This document shows, piece by piece, positions 33,375-43,727 of a stretch of DNA of 64,000 bases (position 1 is its first letter; every line of letters begins with the position of its first letter). The position numbers and the translations under genes are program-made. The notes below the pieces were generated by a model. That model searched no databases. It worked only from the letters and a program-made list of their open reading frames with translations, and had not been told where the DNA came from. The stretch is from Callorhinus ursinus (Eukaryota; Chordata; Mammalia; Carnivora; Otariidae). The stretch covers positions 2,346,818-2,410,817 of the forward strand of contig NW_020313045.1 of NCBI RefSeq assembly GCF_003265705.1, in the 5' to 3' direction.

Positions 33375-34720
33375 GTCCATATTAAGTGACATATCACTTC
33401 TTCATCACCATTATTATCATCATCAACATCTACCTCAACTTATAAAATTCCCATGTAGGACCTCCCTGAGAAAGGGATTAGGAGAGGATTCACAGGAGGG
33501 TTTCTTTAAGTCAGAGACATTTCCAAACCCACTTCACTAACGATGCACAGAAGATATAAAAATTAAAGACAAAATTGCACAAAGCAAGGTGCCCTGTCAC
33601 ACAAATGGTGGAAGGACAGCAGGAGCAGCAGCACTGGCTGGGGGTCAGTAGGTAGTGAGCAGCGGGAACACCACGAAAGTGGAGACTCTTTTAAATGACA
33701 ACACAGCAGCCGGATCTCCTGCAGCTGGTAAGACAGCCTGGAAGTCCTAGCTTCTTGGGATAGCAGAAAGCTACAGATGTAGGGAGAAGGGGAGCTGCTT
33801 CTACAGCCCCACGCTTCCCAGCTGAGAAAATGGGGAGACTTAGCCCAATGAGCTCTTTTGCAAAGCATTTGCAACATTTAAATCACCATAATGGGCACTG
33901 TGTCAAATACTGTGAACAGGAGATGCTCACCTCTCAAGGTTGCGGTCTTACCCAGTAACTGGGCATAGGCTGGAGGATTTACAGTAATTAAGAAAGACTC
34001 AAACCAAAGTGGCACCAAATAATAATAAGCAGGAGTTACAGCCAAATTACAGGACCTCCTAGGACCATGAAAAATCCCAGCAGATATTTTGCAAATTACA
34101 TGAAGTTAATGTTATAAAGCATGCACACTGATGCCAAACTTGGAAGAATTTTTTCAATTATACCAACAACAAAAACCGTAAGTTCCTAGAGGGGCAGCTA
34201 TAAATCTCATAACATTTTCATACAACCATAAATCCTATAACATTTTCATACTTCACATCCTTATAGGGCTTGATGAATAAATGCCCACATTGAAAACCTA
34301 TCCCTGTTTTTTCTTTTTAAGCCCTCAATGCAGGATTCTTAAAAAAAAAAAGCACATCTGACGGACATGAATTTTACTTGCAAACTCTTTATACCTTGGG
34401 GGAAATGGGTTTACTTTTATTATAACTATAAACTTCATTTATCATTTCACAGGAGACATTAAAATAATTGTGGGCAGTGTGATACTGTCCCTTGCAAGCC
34501 ACATTCCTGCCCTGAAGACAGACTGCTGCCACACAGCTGGGTTAGAAGATGGTGTTAAAATTACTGTGGAACCACATAATTGCTCCATCATTAGTGGTTG
34601 GGCGGGGGAGGGACTTGAGAGGGGGAGAATCTTCAAACAAATTATTCCACGTGCATTAAAAAGGGGTATGCACAAACATGCAAAACTGGTTGCTCAGCTA
34701 TAGATAGGAATCAACTTTTA
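33375..34720. other. No gene seen; mostly unique
   Basis: No named repeat. A 28-bp tandem duplication lies at 34200-34251. A reverse frame of 104 codons (33563-33877) is S/L-rich and has no domain. Confidence 0.45.
34200..34251 (+). repeat. 28-bp tandem duplication
   Basis: 'ataaatctcataacattttc' (34200 on) recurs as 'ataaatcctataacattttc' at 34228. The 24 compared bases differ only at a C/T swap. Confidence 0.85.
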
Positions 34721-34724
34721 AAAC

Positions 34725-34906
34725 GATTTTTTTTAGGATTTATTTATTTTGGGGGGGAGGGGCAGAGGGCGAGAATCTTCAGGCAGACTCCCTGTTGAAC
34801 GCCGAGCCCAATACAGGACTCGATCTCAATCTCATGACCCTGAGATCATGACCTGAGCCAAAACCAAGAGTCGGATGCTCAACCTACTGAGCCACCCAGG
34901 TGCCCC
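34725..34906 (-). mobile_element. CAN-SINE, antisense, older subfamily
   Basis: The head 'gagccacccaggtgcccc' closes at 34906, and 'accaagagtcggatgctc' marks the 'gactcttggt' subfamily. The A-tail side reads 'aggatttatttattttgggg'. An imperfect flanking repeat of the type 'taaaacgattttttttag' / 'taaaatatttttag' is probably its TSD. A G-rich stretch at 34751-34770 could form a quadruplex. Confidence 0.92.
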
Positions 34907-34974
34907 TAAAATATTTTTAGTAATACTCAAATACTACCTTCTTGACTTAAAATTCCCCAAAACAAAACTTATAT

Positions 34975-35112
34975 TCAGATCCCCTTTGACCCAGCTATTC
35001 TACTTCCATGCATATATGGAGATACCATACTCTGTTTACCCATTCATCAGTTGATGGACATTTGCACTGGTTCCACTTTTTGACTATTATGAATAATGCT
35101 GCTATGAAAAGA
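34975..35112 (-). repeat. L1M 3' fragment (antisense)
   Basis: 'cattcatcagttgatggaca', 'tttgcactggttccactttt' and 'gactattatgaataatgctg' are L1M 3' text in reverse. A CAN-SINE follows directly at 35121. Confidence 0.8.
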
Positions 35113-35120
35113 AAAGTGTG

Positions 35121-35312
35121 GGACGCCTGGGTGGCTCAGTCGGTTAGGCGTCTGCCTTCGGCTCAGGTCAAGATCCCAGGGTCCTGGGACTGAGTCCCGC
35201 GTCGGGCTCCTTGTTCAGTGGGGAGCCCGCTTCTCCCTTTCCCTCTGCCTGCCGGTCCCACTGCTTGTGCTCGCTCTCTCCGGCAAATAAATACATAAAA
35301 TCTTTAAAAAAA
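35121..35312 (+). mobile_element. CAN-SINE, common subfamily
   Basis: It starts 'ggacgcctgggtggctcagt' and ends 'aaataaatacataaaatctt' plus A run. A short flanking repeat 'aaaagtgt' stands at 35112-35119 and near 35316-35323. It lies in an antisense L1M region. Confidence 0.95.
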
Positions 35313-35359
35313 AAAAAAAGTGTATAAAAAAAAGCTAACCCTGCAAAAGACTGTCACTG

Positions 35360-35715
35360 TCCTATTCCTTGACCTACCCAAACTTTCCCTCCTAATAAGG
35401 TAACTACTATTGAATCTTTCCAGAGATACTCTATACAAGTATTTTATATAAATAGGAAAAAGTATTCTGCGTCTTGCTTTAAGTATCTTGAAGACTGTTT
35501 CATATTGGAACATATAGAACTGTCTCTTCTTAATGGGACTAGAGTGGTTCACCAGCTACACCTTCCTTAATATTTTAACATGTCCCTGGTGAGGGATGTT
35601 TAAATTCTTACATTTTGCAACTACAAATAATACCACAGTAAATATTCGTGCACATGTGCCAGTATATAAGGTGGAATAAATTCATTTAAAATAGCTGGGG
35701 CAAAGGGGATTTGAA
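35360..35715 (-). repeat. LINE-1-like 3' fragment (antisense)
   Basis: 'caactacaaataataccaca', 'gtaaatattcgtgcacatgt' and 'gccagtatataaggtggaat' follow the reverse of a common L1M 3' region. The left half is less certain. Confidence 0.55.
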
Positions 35716-35839
35716 AATAAATCAATTTTTGTTTCCAGAAAACTTTAATTCAACAAGGGACAATAGAAGAGATTCAAATCCTAACTGTTACTTCAATAAT
35801 CAGCAGCATAACCAAAAAATGAGCAATCTACTGCATAAT

Positions 35840-36400
35840 TATTTTTAATATCTTTATTGAGATATAATTCACATAACATAAAATTCATCCATTTAGAGTA
35901 TACACTCCAACGGTTTTTAGTATATTCATGGAGTTTTGCAACAATCACCACAATCTAAGTTTAGAACTTCGCCATTACCCTAAAAAAGAACCCCCGCCCC
36001 CACCAATAGTCACTCCCAATTCCCCTGCCTTGCCCCATTCCCTGCCCCAGGCAATCACTAATCTGCCTTCTGTCTCTATGGATTTGCCTATAATAGACCC
36101 TAGACATAAGTGGAATCACACAATATATAGGGTTTTTGTATCTGGCTTTCACTTAGCAAAATGTTTTCAAGGTTTATCAATGCCGCAGCACATACCAGTA
36201 CTTCGTGCCTTTTTATTACAGAATAATATTTCACCACAGGGATATACGACATTTTGTTTATCCATCCATCAGTTGATGGACATTTGGGGTTATTTTTATT
36301 TTGGGCTATAATGAATAACGCTGCTACAAGCATTTGTGTAAAAGCTTTTGCGTGGACATGCCTTCATTTCCCGTGGGTATGGGTCTATGAGTGAGCAAAT
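35840..36400 (-). repeat. L1M 3' end (antisense)
   Basis: 'tctttattgagatataattc', 'aacaatcaccacaatctaag', 'ctctatggatttgcctataa', 'tctggctttcacttagcaaa' and 'ccatccatcagttgatggac' match L1M in reverse. Frames on both strands from 35928 to 36333 lie wholly in it. Confidence 0.9.
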
Positions 36401-36441
36401 GAATGAGTGAGTGAACCTATAGAAACTTGCATGAAAGTTAT

Positions 36442-36600
36442 AAAAAAAAAAAGAGAGAGAGAGAGAGAGAGAGGAAGGAAGGAAGGAAGGAAGAAAAAAA
36501 AGAAAAGGAAGGAGGGAGGGAAGAAGGGAGAGAAAGAGAAAGAAAGAGAGGAAGGAAGGAAACGAGGGAGGGAGGGAGAAAGAGAACTGGGGATGGTGGG
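36442..36600 (+). repeat. Homopurine tract, (GA)n/(GGAA)n
   Basis: Positions 36442-36562 hold 121 purines without interruption: an A run, (GA)n, (GGAA)n and mixed AG words. One C at 36563 is followed by 23 more purines. Mirror-like homopurine DNA of this length can form triplex (H-DNA). The 162-codon reverse frame through here is an artefact of the missing pyrimidine. Confidence 0.97.
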
Positions 36601-36604
36601 GGGA

Positions 36605-37050
36605 GAGAAAACACTGACAATGAACAGATTTACAAGAGTCTAACAATACTGTGATGCCAGAGGATAAGTCAGTATCTTTAAAACCTTTCAAGATATGACA
36701 CTTATTTGAAAATGAGTATAAAATGAAATAAATGTCCATACACATTAGGTTTAAAAAAGAAAAATCCAAAACTGTCACAGCCAAGAGAACAGAGGAGGAA
36801 AACTTCTATTTCTTCAAACCTATGGCTTTCCATAATTGCTTACCAGTTCTCACCCTCTAAAATGTCTTATCTCCCGTGTTCTGTGCGAAATTTAATCAAA
36901 TAACTTGTTCTGAGCTTGCGCAGTGCTGCCATGCACCATGCTAGGCAGAAAGACACACAACACTAATAAAACCCTTGACTTCTGATTCTTGAGAAGCTCA
37001 CGTTTTAGTGAATGTGATACTTTTTGATAACAGTGTATGGAGATTTTAAA
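36605..37050. other. No gene seen; unique sequence
   Basis: No named repeat or supportable exon. Confidence 0.4.
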
Positions 37051-37200
37051 CCAGGGGTCAGCAAACATTGCCTATAAAAGACTATATATATATATTAAAT
37101 ACGTTAGGCTTTGTAGGCCACATGTAGCCCCTACCAAATATCCTCCTTCTTCTTGTCTCTATGATTTATTAAAAATGTAAAAACCTTTCTTCGCTCGAGG
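37051..37200 (+). mobile_element. MER5-like hAT-Charlie fragment
   Basis: It opens with the typical end 'ccaggggtcagcaaacattg' and continues 'aggctttgtaggccacatgt', then 'aaaatgtaaaaacctttctt'. The right end is missing or too degraded. It is a non-autonomous DNA transposon remnant. Confidence 0.7.
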
Positions 37201-37589
37201 GACAGTCTCTGGTATAAATTATAAGCAAAGAGAAAAATTACAGGTTTATAATCTTACTAATTAAACATGCTAGACACAATTTAAAATTCATTAATTTTGA
37301 ATTACACGAATTACTATAGCCTCAACTCTGGTTCTTCCTACTAATTATTCTCTTATTTCCATGACTCTGTTTATACCAAAGTAATTTCTCCCACAGATTC
37401 CTTGGTCATTGATGAGGTAAACTTTCTCTGTCCCTAAATTACATCTACCCTTCAATTCCCAACTGAAACTACATTCCACAAAGCTGGCTGAAACCTTGCG
37501 GAATACCAGGCCCTGATAACACAAATATACAGGCACACGTACACACATCTCTCCCTGCACTAATCCCTCTGGGTTAAGTGAAAAAAAGA

Positions 37590-38010
37590 GTCTAGGCTAC
37601 ATTGTGAATAGAGTCCCAAATCTCAGGGGCTTGATGCAACAAAGGTTCATATTGCTCAAGTTCTGTGTCCAATATGGGTCAATGGGGAAGAGGCTGGGCT
37701 CTACTCCACACAGTCATTCATGGACCCAGCCTAATGCAGACTCCACGGTCTAGAGCACAGAGCCCCCAAGGTCACTGTGGCAGAAAAAATGCATGCCTGC
37801 GAGTGTCACATCAGCTCTTAAATGTCTTGACCAGAAAATGACATCTGCCACCTTCTCTTACCTTTCATTGGTCTGAAGGAATGGCAGGATCACACCTCAC
37901 TATAAGAAAGCTGCTAGTTATAATCTTCCAGTGTGCTCAGAAAGAAGAGGGGAATACCAGGAGTTGAACAGAAAAAGCTAAAGTAGACACAGGATGCCAG
38001 GGCCAATCTC
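37590..38010 (-). repeat. Ancient LTR-like repeat (antisense), tentative
   Basis: 'tctcaggggcttgatgcaac', 'ctcttacctttcattggtct' and 'aaagaagaggggaataccag' resemble the reverse of the same old family as 15210 and 20395. Edges and name are uncertain. Confidence 0.35.
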
Positions 38011-38339
38011 ACGACAGCTAGATGTGCCTCACTGATTTCACAGTTCTACAGTATGCAGTCTGATCGCGACCACACAGGCATAAATCCACATTCACCATCC
38101 TTAGACTCTCCAGGCTAGTAAAACCAGGTCATACCACATTCCTGATTCCAGTGCAGCAGAAATGAACAAGACTTACCCAGCTGTCTCCGGAATCATGCAA
38201 TAGGGCTTACCCTGTAAGCAGTTCCAAGATTAATCCATTTTTAGGCTTATCCAAAGCAACATAACCCCCCTACAACACCATCAATAGCAAATATGCACTG
38301 AAACGCATAGCTGAGGACATAATAAGAAAATGGTAACTG

Positions 38340-38520
38340 ATCATTTTGACAAAAAGACCCTGAGCATCTTCCTCCGGGACTCCATGCCTCTTCTACAATG
38401 CCCCACATTCTCCTTAAGGACTTATCACATAAAATCCCTCTTTACCTTGGTACATACACAATGCCACCATGCTCGGTAGTCTGCACCTCATAAGGTGCTC
38501 AATAAACACTTCTTTATTTG
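38340..38520 (+). repeat. L2 LINE 3' fragment (sense)
   Basis: 'aaggacttatcacataaaat' and the ending 'ataaggtgctcaataaacac' followed by 'ttctttatttgaatga' match the L2 3' end loosely. Confidence 0.5.
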
Positions 38521-38770
38521 AATGAAACAGTGAAGGAAGTGACTCAATGAAATTATAGTGGAGCTGAATCCTGTTAGAGCACTGCCTCTCTCGCAGCGAC
38601 ATTTGAGGGCTAAAAGGCTGAGAGAAAGAGCGGCATGTTTCCCAGAAGAATCAGAGAGGGGATGTGGAGTGGATAGCCAAGTTGGACTTTGGCTCACAAT
38701 GCCCCAAGGACACTGACAAATAGCCCAATAATAACCCATCTGAGTCTCAGAAGTCACTCCTTAGAGCTGC

Positions 38771-38935
38771 TCTATAAAAGCCAAAGGGAATTATTCATTA
38801 GCAAGTGTGAATAACACTGGATACCACCAGCAGATTGTGTTTGGCTTTACTGAATTATTCATTAGCATTTGGGAGAAATGTACAATCCAAAGGGTGTTAA
38901 AACAATCCAGATTGTTCAGCAATGTTTGTTTTACT
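38771..38935. promoter_or_regulatory. Enhancer-like unique block with paired motifs
   Basis: In ~165 bases of repeat-free DNA, the 16-mer 'gaattattcattagca' occurs twice exactly (38788-38803 and 38852-38867). 'aaagccaaa' (38777-38785) has its reverse complement at 38840-38848. A palindromic pair of SOX-like half-sites, 'aacaatccagattgtt', stands at 38901-38916. A FOX-like 'tgtttgtttta' follows at 38923. This arrangement is typical of developmental enhancers, but no function is shown. Confidence 0.35.
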
Positions 38936-38939
38936 TTAA

Positions 38940-39540
38940 AAAGATTAAAAAGAAAAAAAAAATCACCTCCAAGCTACAGTTCTTAAATTTAAGACCAGTT
39001 ATAAATCTGGCTACACAAGTAGGTGAAGAGTAGGAAGTCAAGTAAGAAAGGAAGATCAGCGATCTTATTTAATATTCATCATTATAATGACAGGCAGTAG
39101 ACTGAATCGATGTTTGTTTACCTGTCCACATCTTGCCTTTTTAGATGTTGCATGGTCAAAGACAGTAGGAGCTCTACAATGAGATTCATATGTGGAGGGG
39201 AAGAAACTCCTTTGAGTCCTGTCACAGAGCAGATGCAAATTTAATTACTGCGCGTTAAGCCTTCCATCTTGTCTAGGTGTCCTTGGAAAGCAACTGTAAA
39301 CAAGAAGCACTCGGCAATCAGGTGTCAGGGGCTCATTTGATCTGCTACGAAATATGTCACAAATCCCTGGCAGAAAGTGAGTCAGGGAGGGGAACAAAGA
39401 GAGAGAAGTGACAGTGTTGGAGGCAAATCTTGGGGGTGTGCCTGTTAGCACTGGGGACCGCTCCCATTCCCGGCTCCAACTTCCCAGAGAAAATGCTACC
39501 TGCCTGACAACGTTCTCTCATCTCACATTTGTTATACATT
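38940..39540. other. No gene seen; unique sequence
   Basis: Unique sequence before the exon-like segment at 39557. A reverse frame of 119 codons (39357-39716) overlaps it and shows no domain. Confidence 0.4.
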
Positions 39541-39556
39541 TTCCTGTGGTCTGCAG

Positions 39557-39700
39557 AAATCACCACCACAACTGGGGAGTCAACCGGAGAGATACTAAGC
39601 ACAATTAAATTATTCGAGACTAAAGAAAACCTAGCAGGAGCTGATGTTTTTTTTAAGACAGCTGGCGAAATCCGGAAATTAATGCAGAATCGAAATTCAG
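39557..39700 (+). other. Exon-like open segment, symmetric phase, unassigned
   Basis: 144 bases lie between an acceptor-like site (branch-like 'cctgaca' near 39503, pyrimidine-rich 'attttcctgtggtctgcag' ending at 39556) and a donor-like 'cag/gtgaaa'. The segment is open in one frame, is a multiple of three, and both ends fall in phase 1, as in cassette exons. It contains five CpGs. The product includes ILSTIKLFETKENLAG. The donor is weak at +5 and no family is recognised, so chance is a fair alternative. Confidence 0.22.
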
Positions 39701-40180
39701 GTGAAAGAGAACACATCAGCCAGCAGTCTCAGAAAACCCTAGGCCGAGCTGCATTTCCATCTTTTTAGTGTGCCCCTAATTGAATAAGAAGAATGTTCCA
39801 TTCTATGAAGCACCGGGTCTGAACCTGAGCTGTCAAATGCCCTGCTGTTTCTATGATAATGGGTGCTGCATTTGTAGGCAAGTGAAAGGAAGTGATCCCT
39901 GAGTGTACACAATTTGTAATTCTGCAAAGAGCCTGTAGCCTTCCTGAAGGGAGCCCACATCCAGAGCACACTGTTCACTTCTACAAGACAAGTTGCAGAA
40001 AACGGGAGTTGTGTGCTCACAACCAAACCACGGTTCCAGAAGCGCTTCTGGCTGAATTATTTCTTGGGAACTTTAAAATTTTATTGAATTAAATAGAACT
40101 CTCCCCACTACTATAATTAATTAACAACTTCCAAATGGAGGGGACAAAATCTGAAAGCAAACAAGCTCTATTAAACTTGA
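39700..40180. other. No gene seen; unique sequence
   Basis: No named repeat or supportable exon. Confidence 0.4.
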
Positions 40181-40300
40181 GGCCAAATTAACCAATCTCT
40201 AAGCCTCAATTTCTTCATCTCTAAAATCAGGGTAAGAATGGCAAGATGTAGGGCTCCTGCGAGAAATACAGGAGATAACACAGGTAGGTAACAGCCAGTA
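40180..40300 (+). repeat. MIR fragment (sense)
   Basis: 'aaccaatctctaagcctcaa', 'tttcttcatctctaaaatca' and 'gggtaagaatggcaagatgt' follow the MIR 3' half. Confidence 0.65.
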
Positions 40301-40407
40301 TTACTCTATTAAAGAACAGGGAAATTTATATTAATAATACAATCATTATTTGCCTCCTAGGCACAATTATTCCCATGAGAATAAATTGTTATTAAAATTG
40401 TCCCTAA

Positions 40408-40603
40408 GGGGCACCTGGGTGGCTCAGTCAGTTAAGCGGCTGCCTTTGGCTCAGGACATGATCCCAGGGTCCTGGGATCGAGCCCTGAATCAGGCTCCCT
40501 GCTCAGCAGAGAGCCTGCTTCTCCCTTTCCCTCTGCCTGCCGCTCTGCCTACTTGTGCCCTCTCTCTCTCTGTCAAATAAATAAATAAATAATATCTTTA
40601 AAA
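40408..40603 (+). mobile_element. CAN-SINE with exact 14-bp TSD
   Basis: It starts 'ggggcacctgggtggctcag' and ends in 'aaataaataaataaataata'. The TSD 'aaaattgtccctaa' is exact at 40394-40407 and 40604-40617. Common 'ctgcctttggctcag' subfamily. A relatively young insertion. Confidence 0.97.
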
Positions 40604-40619
40604 AAAATTGTCCCTAACA

Positions 40620-41050
40620 TACTCAGCAAACACGTTAGGATTATTTTACTACCTAGTGTGTCTAGATCTAGAGCACAGTTCTTTCTGCCCACTTCACCAT
40701 ACTTTTATGAATGAGTAGGAGGTATCAAAGACTCATCTAAGTTTCCAGAGAATTGATCTACAACTTCAATATCAGCCCATGAGCAAGGAGGAACAGAAGT
40801 ACAGAATAAAAGACCAAAAAGGCAGCTGGAATCATCAGAGTCTAGGTCCCACTCACTTTTTAATCCTGTGTTATCTAATTTTCCTTCTATCCCTTTTAGG
40901 CTCCTTCTAAGAGTGTGACATAGAACGGACAGAACCAAAAGGAGACACCTAGTGGCCAAGTAAGTTTCCATTCAGACAACAGCGAAATAGCAAATAATGT
41001 TACCTTAAATAACTTTATAATCTTAGATCTTAATCTCTTTTTAAACCCCT
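40620..41050. other. No gene seen; unique with a CTCF-like site
   Basis: No named repeat. The CTCF-like core at 40945-40957 is listed separately. Confidence 0.4.
40945..40957 (-). promoter_or_regulatory. Possible CTCF-binding core
   Basis: 'acacctagtggcc' (with preceding 'gag') matches the reverse complement of the CTCF core with one mismatch by eye. It points the same way as the site at 16994. Presence of binding cannot be judged from sequence. Confidence 0.3.
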
Positions 41051-41053
41051 TTT

Positions 41054-41152
41054 AAGCATCTGTTATATATATACATAATATATATAAATATATAAGCATC
41101 TAATATATATATTATATATAAGCATCTGATATATATATAATATATATATTAA
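41054..41152. repeat. AT-rich minisatellite with 'aagcatct' units
   Basis: Three units begin with 'aagcatct' (41054, 41093 and 41120), each followed by a run of TA repeats of different length. The spacings of 39 and 27 bases show slippage in the TA part. The TA runs can extrude cruciforms. Confidence 0.85.
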
Positions 41153-41324
41153 AAACAAGGGAGGAAGAAATATAAGAGAGAGAGATGTATCAAAAGAGGC
41201 ATGTAAGGAAAAAAGAAATACAATACTTTATGTATTCAATGAAGCTGGATTTTAACTCCTATTTCAGCCTAACTAAGATTCACTACCTATAGGGATAGGG
41301 AAGGGCCCAGTCATGGAAAGAAGG

Positions 41325-41395
41325 AAGGCTTCTGGACCTACACATACCTGGGTTCAAATTCCAGCTCAGCTACGTACTCGCTGAAAGAGCAATAC
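41325..41395 (+). repeat. MIR fragment (sense, 5' part)
   Basis: 'ctgggttcaaattccagctc' and 'agctacgtactcgctgaaag' match the B-box region and early core of MIR. The 3' part is absent here. Confidence 0.65.
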
Positions 41396-41599
41396 TTTCA
41401 AACCTGTTCCACATCATGAAGCATGTAAAAAATGATATTTGCAAGGCACCGTGGAGTAACTAGAAGAGGCTGCTGGGGCTGCAGCTGATAGGGCCCAGAG
41501 GATCCAGCTGTCCCAATCCTCAGTCACCCACTCCAGGAGCTAAGAGCTAAACTAGAGATCAACACAGTCTATAACCCATTCAAAGCATACCAGTGGGAT

Positions 41600-41975
41600 G
41601 TGCTCCTTCAACAATATGGGGCCTTGGTTTCCTCATCTGTAAAATGGGGCAAATAAACCTACCTCACAGGTTTTTTATTTTTTTTAAAGATTTTATTTAT
41701 TTATTTATTTATTTGACAGAGAGAGAGAGACAGCGAGAGCAGGAACACAAGCAGGGGGAGTGGGAGAAGGAGAAGCAGACTCCCCACTGAGCAAAGAGCC
41801 CAATGCGGGGGCTCGATCCCAGGACCTTGGGATCATGACCTGAGCTGAAGGCAGACGCTTAACCGACTGAGCCACCCAGGCACCACGTTACCTCACAGGT
41901 TTATTATGAGGATTAAATCAGCATATTAATAAAATGCCTGGCACATACCAGGTACTCGATAAATGTCTATTTTCT
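41600..41975 (+). repeat. MIR 3' half, split by a CAN-SINE
   Basis: 'ttggtttcctcatctgtaaa' and 'taaacctacctcacaggttt' stand before the SINE. 'attatgaggattaaatcagc' and 'cataccaggtactcgataaa' stand after it. The break is exactly at the SINE's target site. Confidence 0.88.
41674..41888 (-). mobile_element. CAN-SINE, antisense, nested in MIR, 14-bp TSD
   Basis: The T-rich tail and 'aaagattttatttatttatt' come first, and the head 'gagccacccaggcacca' last. The exact TSD 'tacctcacaggttt' (41660-41673 and 41889-41902) is itself MIR sequence. Common 'ctgccttc' subfamily. Confidence 0.97.
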
Positions 41976-42149
41976 TTTTTCTTTCTGTGCTACTTCTTTC
42001 AGTATCAATGCAAGAGAACCTGTTGTATCAACAAGCTAACTTCCAAAGCTACTTTATATAACTTATAAGTAATAGCAATAAGCACAGCTACTGTTCGAGT
42101 GCATTATTATAAACCAGACAAGCATGGGGTTGTTACCACACTGAACCCT

Positions 42150-42690
42150 TACAAAACCTGAAATGGTGGGTATAGTAGATACCCTCTGTTGCCCACCCAG
42201 TGTCTATTCTGACAATTATTCCTGCCCACAAAATCCTGATAATGACCTGGGCCACAAGGGGCCCACCCAAAAAGCTTGCTTTCCCAAACTTCCTTGCAGC
42301 TGGGGTAGTCATGTGGCACAATTCTACTTGATGAAATACGAATGCAAGTCTACTGTTGTTTTCCTTTAAAAAAAAAAAAAAGCCTTTCTACCCTCCCCTT
42401 CCTGCAAGGACCTCAAGACCAATGCCTGAGGGTCTATCCACTACATTTTTTTTTTTAAGATTTAATTTATTTGACACAGAGAGAGAGCACACGAGAGAGC
42501 ACAAGCAGGGGCAGAAGGAGAGGGCGAAGTAGACACCCCACTGAGCAAGGAGCCCAACATGGGGCTGGATCCCAGGACCCTGGGATCATGACCTGAGCCG
42601 AAGGCAGACGCTTAACTGACGGAGCCACCCAGGTGCCCCTATCCACCAGCTTTAAATGAAACTTGACGCTGACTGATGTAAGCAGCCCCT
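42150..42690 (+). repeat. Old LTR-like fragment (sense), split by a SINE
   Basis: 'gctttcccaaacttccttgc', 'agctggggtagtcatgtggc' and 'ttctacttgatgaaatacga' resemble the family seen at 15210 and 20395. The CAN-SINE at 42444-42638 interrupts it. Confidence 0.4.
42444..42638 (-). mobile_element. CAN-SINE, antisense, ~10-bp TSD
   Basis: It runs from 'tttttttttaagatttaatt' to the head 'gagccacccaggtgccc'. 'ctatccacta' at 42434-42443 recurs as 'ctatccacca' at 42639-42648. Common subfamily ('gccgaaggcagacgc'). Confidence 0.93.
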
Positions 42691-42699
42691 AGGAGAGAC

Positions 42700-43215
42700 C
42701 CCAATAATCCCTGTTTCCTGGTATTCAGAACCTCATGAAATTCTTCCTCTTGAGCATAGGCTGGGCCTAGTGACTCACTTCTAACAAACAGAATACTACA
42801 GAAGTAATGGAATATTACTGCTAAGATTAGGTTACAAAAAGACTGTAACTTCCTGTCTGCTTCTCTCTCACTCAGAAACAATATGTGGGGAGCTAACTGC
42901 CACGCTGGAAACTGCCCGATGGAGAGGCCCCTGTAGTAGGGAACTGATGTCTCTTCCAGCCAACAGCCTCCAGCCAAGGGCCACAAGAGTGAGCTTGAAA
43001 ACAGATTCCCTCCTACTCTACTCAAGTCTTAAAATAACCGCAGGCCCAGCCAGCATCTTGAGTGCAGCCTTATGAGAGAACCTGACAGAGCCAGAGGCAC
43101 CGGCTATAAGCTGTATCTGGACTGATGACCCACAGAAGATGTAAGATAATATTTGTTGTTTCAAGTCCTGAAGTTCTGTGGTAATTTGTCACACAGCAAT
43201 GAGAGTCTATTCACC
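42700..43215 (+). repeat. Solo LTR of MaLR/ERVL type (sense)
   Basis: 'cttcctcttgagcataggct', 'gggcctagtgactcacttct', 'gcagccttatgagagaacct', and an ending 'gtggtaatttgtcacacagc' followed by 'aatgagagtc' follow an old solo LTR. It is non-coding, and frames on the reverse strand are incidental. The exact subfamily is not resolved. Confidence 0.55.
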
Positions 43216-43467
43216 ACCTTTCAGGGAAATTATATGCTGAGAATGACAGACAGAGGATGTAACAAGATCCTGGCTCCTCATGACCTTCTTGGGTAGCTTC
43301 ACCACTACCTATCTCATGAGTCAGGCAGAAAAAAAAAAAAAAAATCTCTTTCATTCTTTAAACAATTAAAATCAATTCAAGTGATTCAGTTATCACTATT
43401 ATCACCACTATTCCTAGGTAACATCTAATGGGTTTATTTAACGCAAACATAAGAAAAGTAGGGTTCT

Positions 43468-43674
43468 GGGGCGCCTGGGTGGCTCAGTTGGTTAAGCGAC
43501 TGCCTTCGGCTCAGGTCATGATCCCGGGGTCCTGGGATGGAGCCCTGCATCGGGTTCCCTGCTCGGCGGGAAGCCTGCTTCTCCCTCTCCCACTCCCCCT
43601 GCTTGTGTTCTCTCTCTCGCTGTGTCTCTCTCTCTGTGTTAATTAAATAAGTAAATAAAATCTTTAAATAAAAA
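43468..43674 (+). mobile_element. CAN-SINE, common subfamily
   Basis: It starts 'ggggcgcctgggtggctcag' and ends 'aaataaaatctttaaataaa' plus A run. Imperfect flanks 'aaaagtagggttct' (43454-43467) and 'aaaagtaatggttct' (from 43676) look like its TSD. It forms an inverted pair with the next SINE. Confidence 0.95.
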
Positions 43675-43727
43675 AAAAAGTAATGGTTCTCATTTCAATT
43701 CAGTGGAAAAAAAAACAAAAAGAACTT

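Noticed and set aside
36296..36784. 162-codon reverse-strand open frame, the longest in the window
   Set aside because: It runs through an antisense L1M and the 121-base homopurine tract, which cannot supply stop codons in that frame. The product is low-complexity S/F/L/P.
42700..43215. Endogenous retrovirus with genes
   Set aside because: Only solo LTR-like sequence is present. No gag, pol or env similarity is visible around it or around 49025-50480.
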